Origin: Candidatus Omnitrophota bacterium
Lineage (GTDB): Bacteria > Omnitrophota > Gorgyraeia > Tantalellales > Tantalellaceae
Assembly (NCBI GenBank): GCA_018814505.1
Contig: JAHIZQ010000223.1
Location: 1 to 9,955 of the forward strand
Direction of reading: 5' to 3'
DNA: 9,955 nt
Shown here: positions 8,853 to 9,955 of the stretch, in pieces
Layout: each line of letters opens with the position of its first letter
How positions within the stretch are numbered: position 1 is the stretch's first letter
Notes under the pieces: generated by a model
Database searches by the model: none
Told to the model about the DNA's origin: nothing
The model's input: the letters and a program-made list of their open reading frames with translations, nothing else
Program-made: the position numbers and the translations under genes

Positions 8853-8859
8853 ATCACCC
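8853..8859 (-). promoter_or_regulatory. Ribosome binding site fixing the lptC-like start
   Basis: GGGTGAT on the minus strand contains GGTGAT, which pairs fully with the AUCACC of the 16S 3' end, seven bases before the ATG. The alternative GTG start at 8857 falls inside the motif and has no site of its own. Confidence 0.6.
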
Positions 8860-8920
8860 GTTAAAGATAAAAATATTTCGGTGCAAAACTATAACATCCG
8901 GCCTGTCCATCGCCTGGCAA

Positions 8921-9814
8921 TTAAACCGGTTCCTTGGTTTTCCATCGTCGATGCACCCATACCCATTGATCCGGATATTTCTTAACATACGCTTCAAGAA
9001 CATTCGTCCATTTCTGCGTATAGAGTTTTACATTTTCTTCCGTATTTCTAACCCCTGAAAGATCAATTGGTTTTTCGACTACTAGTTTATGCGTGTCATC
9101 TTTTTTCCTAACAACAAAAATTGGAATTAGTTTTGTTTTTGCCGCCATGGCAATTTTTACCGGAGCCGTAGGCGTATACGCGGGACGTCCAAAGAAATTC
9201 ACAAACGCGCCGTTTATGCTGTCAACATCCTGATCAGGAACAACTCCAAGAATATTACCATTCTTAAGTTCCTTTAACATTTTTTTCGGAGAGTCTTCCC
9301 GATAGATTACCCTTGCTCCAAAACGGTTACGCAATTTATTAACAATTTTATTGTATTTATGAAAATATATTTTGCGCGCGACTAACGCGCCATCGTATCC
9401 TTTATACTTTAGATATAACCCCAATAATTCCCAATTGCCAAAATGAAATCCAAGAACAACGGCTCCCTTCCCTTCACTAAGAACATTATCAAGCTGTTCA
9501 AGCCCCTCACTCTCAGTAACAATTTTATCAAGTTTTTTAGGGTCAAATGATGAAAGTTTAATCCATTCCGCACCGTTTTTTGCTAAATTAACAAAAACAT
9601 TTTCAGCTGTCTTAGTGACAGTATCTTCATCAAATCCAAAAGCCTTTTTCAGATTATCCTCTGCTACCCTGCTATATTTTGGAATAATCCGTGAAACAAT
9701 TTTACCCAAAAATCCTGCTATTTTTATACTAACTTTTAGAGGGATTAAACTTGCTACCCACAAAAATACTTTAAGCAAATAATAGAGGTAATATCTCCTC
9801 GTCTTTATCTTCAT
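8921..9814 (-). CDS. lpxL: Lipid A biosynthesis acyltransferase, LpxL/HtrB family
   Basis: Transfers a secondary acyl chain to a lipid A precursor at the inner membrane. The 297-residue protein has one hydrophobic N-terminal segment (about 10-37), the catalytic HX4E motif as HFGNWE (H124, E129), the motif VVPDQDVDSINGAFVNFFGRP (about 190-210) and the C-terminal WVWVHRRWKT that marks the family. The acyl chain and site cannot be read from sequence, so LpxL, LpxM or LpxP activity is not separated. The ATG at 9814 gives the family's normal N-terminus but has no Shine-Dalgarno-like sequence before it, and a terminator ends only 14 bases upstream. It is 75 bases before the LptC-like gene, consistent with one envelope transcript. 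Confidence 0.93.
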   Translation of the reverse strand: MKIKTRRYYLYYLLKVFLWVASLIPLKVSIKIAGFLGKIVSRIIPKYSRVAEDNLKKAFGFDEDTVTKTAENVFVNLAKNGAEWIKLSSFDPKKLDKIVTESEGLEQLDNVLSEGKGAVVLGFHFGNWELLGLYLKYKGYDGALVARKIYFHKYNKIVNKLRNRFGARVIYREDSPKKMLKELKNGNILGVVPDQDVDSINGAFVNFFGRPAYTPTAPVKIAMAAKTKLIPIFVVRKKDDTHKLVVEKPIDLSGVRNTEENVKLYTQKWTNVLEAYVKKYPDQWVWVHRRWKTKEPV

Positions 9815-9828
9815 AATTTATCAATTCG

Positions 9829-9851
9829 AAAAAAAAGAGGTAAACCCTCTT
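9829..9851 (-). terminator. Intrinsic terminator after the queF-like gene
   Basis: The transcript would read AAGAGG (9846-9851), a five-base loop, then CCTCTT (9835-9840) running into a T-run (9829-9836). The six-pair stem followed directly by T's is a classic rho-independent form. It lies 23 bases after the stop at 9875. Confidence 0.7.
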
Positions 9852-9874
9852 CCCTCGGCTAATCGGCATACCCG

Positions 9875-9955
9875 TTAACCAAGTTTAAATTCAGTTTCTA
9901 CGGTTGTAGTAATACCACCTCGGATATTAAATATACCTCTTATTTTCATCCAATA
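9875..9955 (-). CDS. queF: C-terminal tail of a probable 7-cyano-7-deazaguanine reductase (cut by window edge)
   Basis: The frame entering from the right edge encodes 26 residues ending in TAA, including YWMKIRGIFNIRGGITTTVE. An aromatic or basic stretch followed by F-x-x-RGGI near the end is the tail pattern I remember from QueF, the NADPH-dependent enzyme that reduces preQ0 to preQ1 in queuosine synthesis (B. subtilis QueF has FTPRGGI). The catalytic Cys and Asp would be upstream and are not visible, so this rests on a short motif only. A small independent ORF starting at the internal ATG cannot be excluded but has no ribosome site. Confidence 0.6.
   Translation of the reverse strand, partial: YWMKIRGIFNIRGGITTTVETEFKLG

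Overview
All nine complete genes, and the two cut by the window edges, lie on the minus strand, so the transcription order runs from high to low coordinates. The DNA is AT-rich. The products describe a Gram-negative (LPS-making) bacterium with an anaerobe-like biosynthetic gene. The gene neighbourhood, a mix of LPS transport, trigger factor, ClpP, serine biosynthesis and a Re-citrate/homocitrate synthase-type enzyme, would fit an uncultured lineage such as Candidatus Omnitrophota. That placement is an inference from context and from memory of such genomes; it is not proven by the sequence.

Region 1 (9955 to about 9829): the last 26 codons of a gene whose tail looks like QueF (queuosine precursor reductase), followed by a good intrinsic terminator. 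Region 2 (9814 to 7170): an envelope block of lpxL/htrB-type lipid A acyltransferase, a long LptC-like protein that also carries an LptA/OstA-like C-terminal half, and the LptB ATPase. Region 3 (7169 to 6987): a 183-base intergenic stretch with a convincing sigma-70-type promoter facing the next block. Region 4 (6986 to 4512): long-form ribosome hibernation factor hpf, trigger factor tig and protease clpP, a translation/protein-quality block. Region 5 (4460 to 1): a class-V aminotransferase and serA (together the first two steps of serine synthesis), a DRE-TIM synthase most like Re-citrate synthase, and the start of purA. Gaps inside regions 4 and 5 are 22 to 110 bases and contain no convincing terminator, so hpf through purA may be one long transcript.

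How they fit: LpxL finishes lipid A, and the LptC/LptA-like protein and LptB help move LPS out. HPF protects idle ribosomes, trigger factor receives nascent chains and ClpP degrades failures. The aminotransferase and SerA make phosphoserine using glutamate as amino donor, and a Re-citrate synthase would feed 2-oxoglutarate/glutamate synthesis.

I found no mobile element, CRISPR array, tRNA, rRNA or defence system. The most interesting points are the LptC-LptA fusion without a separate lptA, the Re-citrate-synthase-like gene in a serine operon, a trigger factor whose PPIase domain seems to have lost key aromatic residues, and the departures from common gene order (no rpoN between lptB and hpf, no clpX after clpP). 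No gap exceeds 300 bases.
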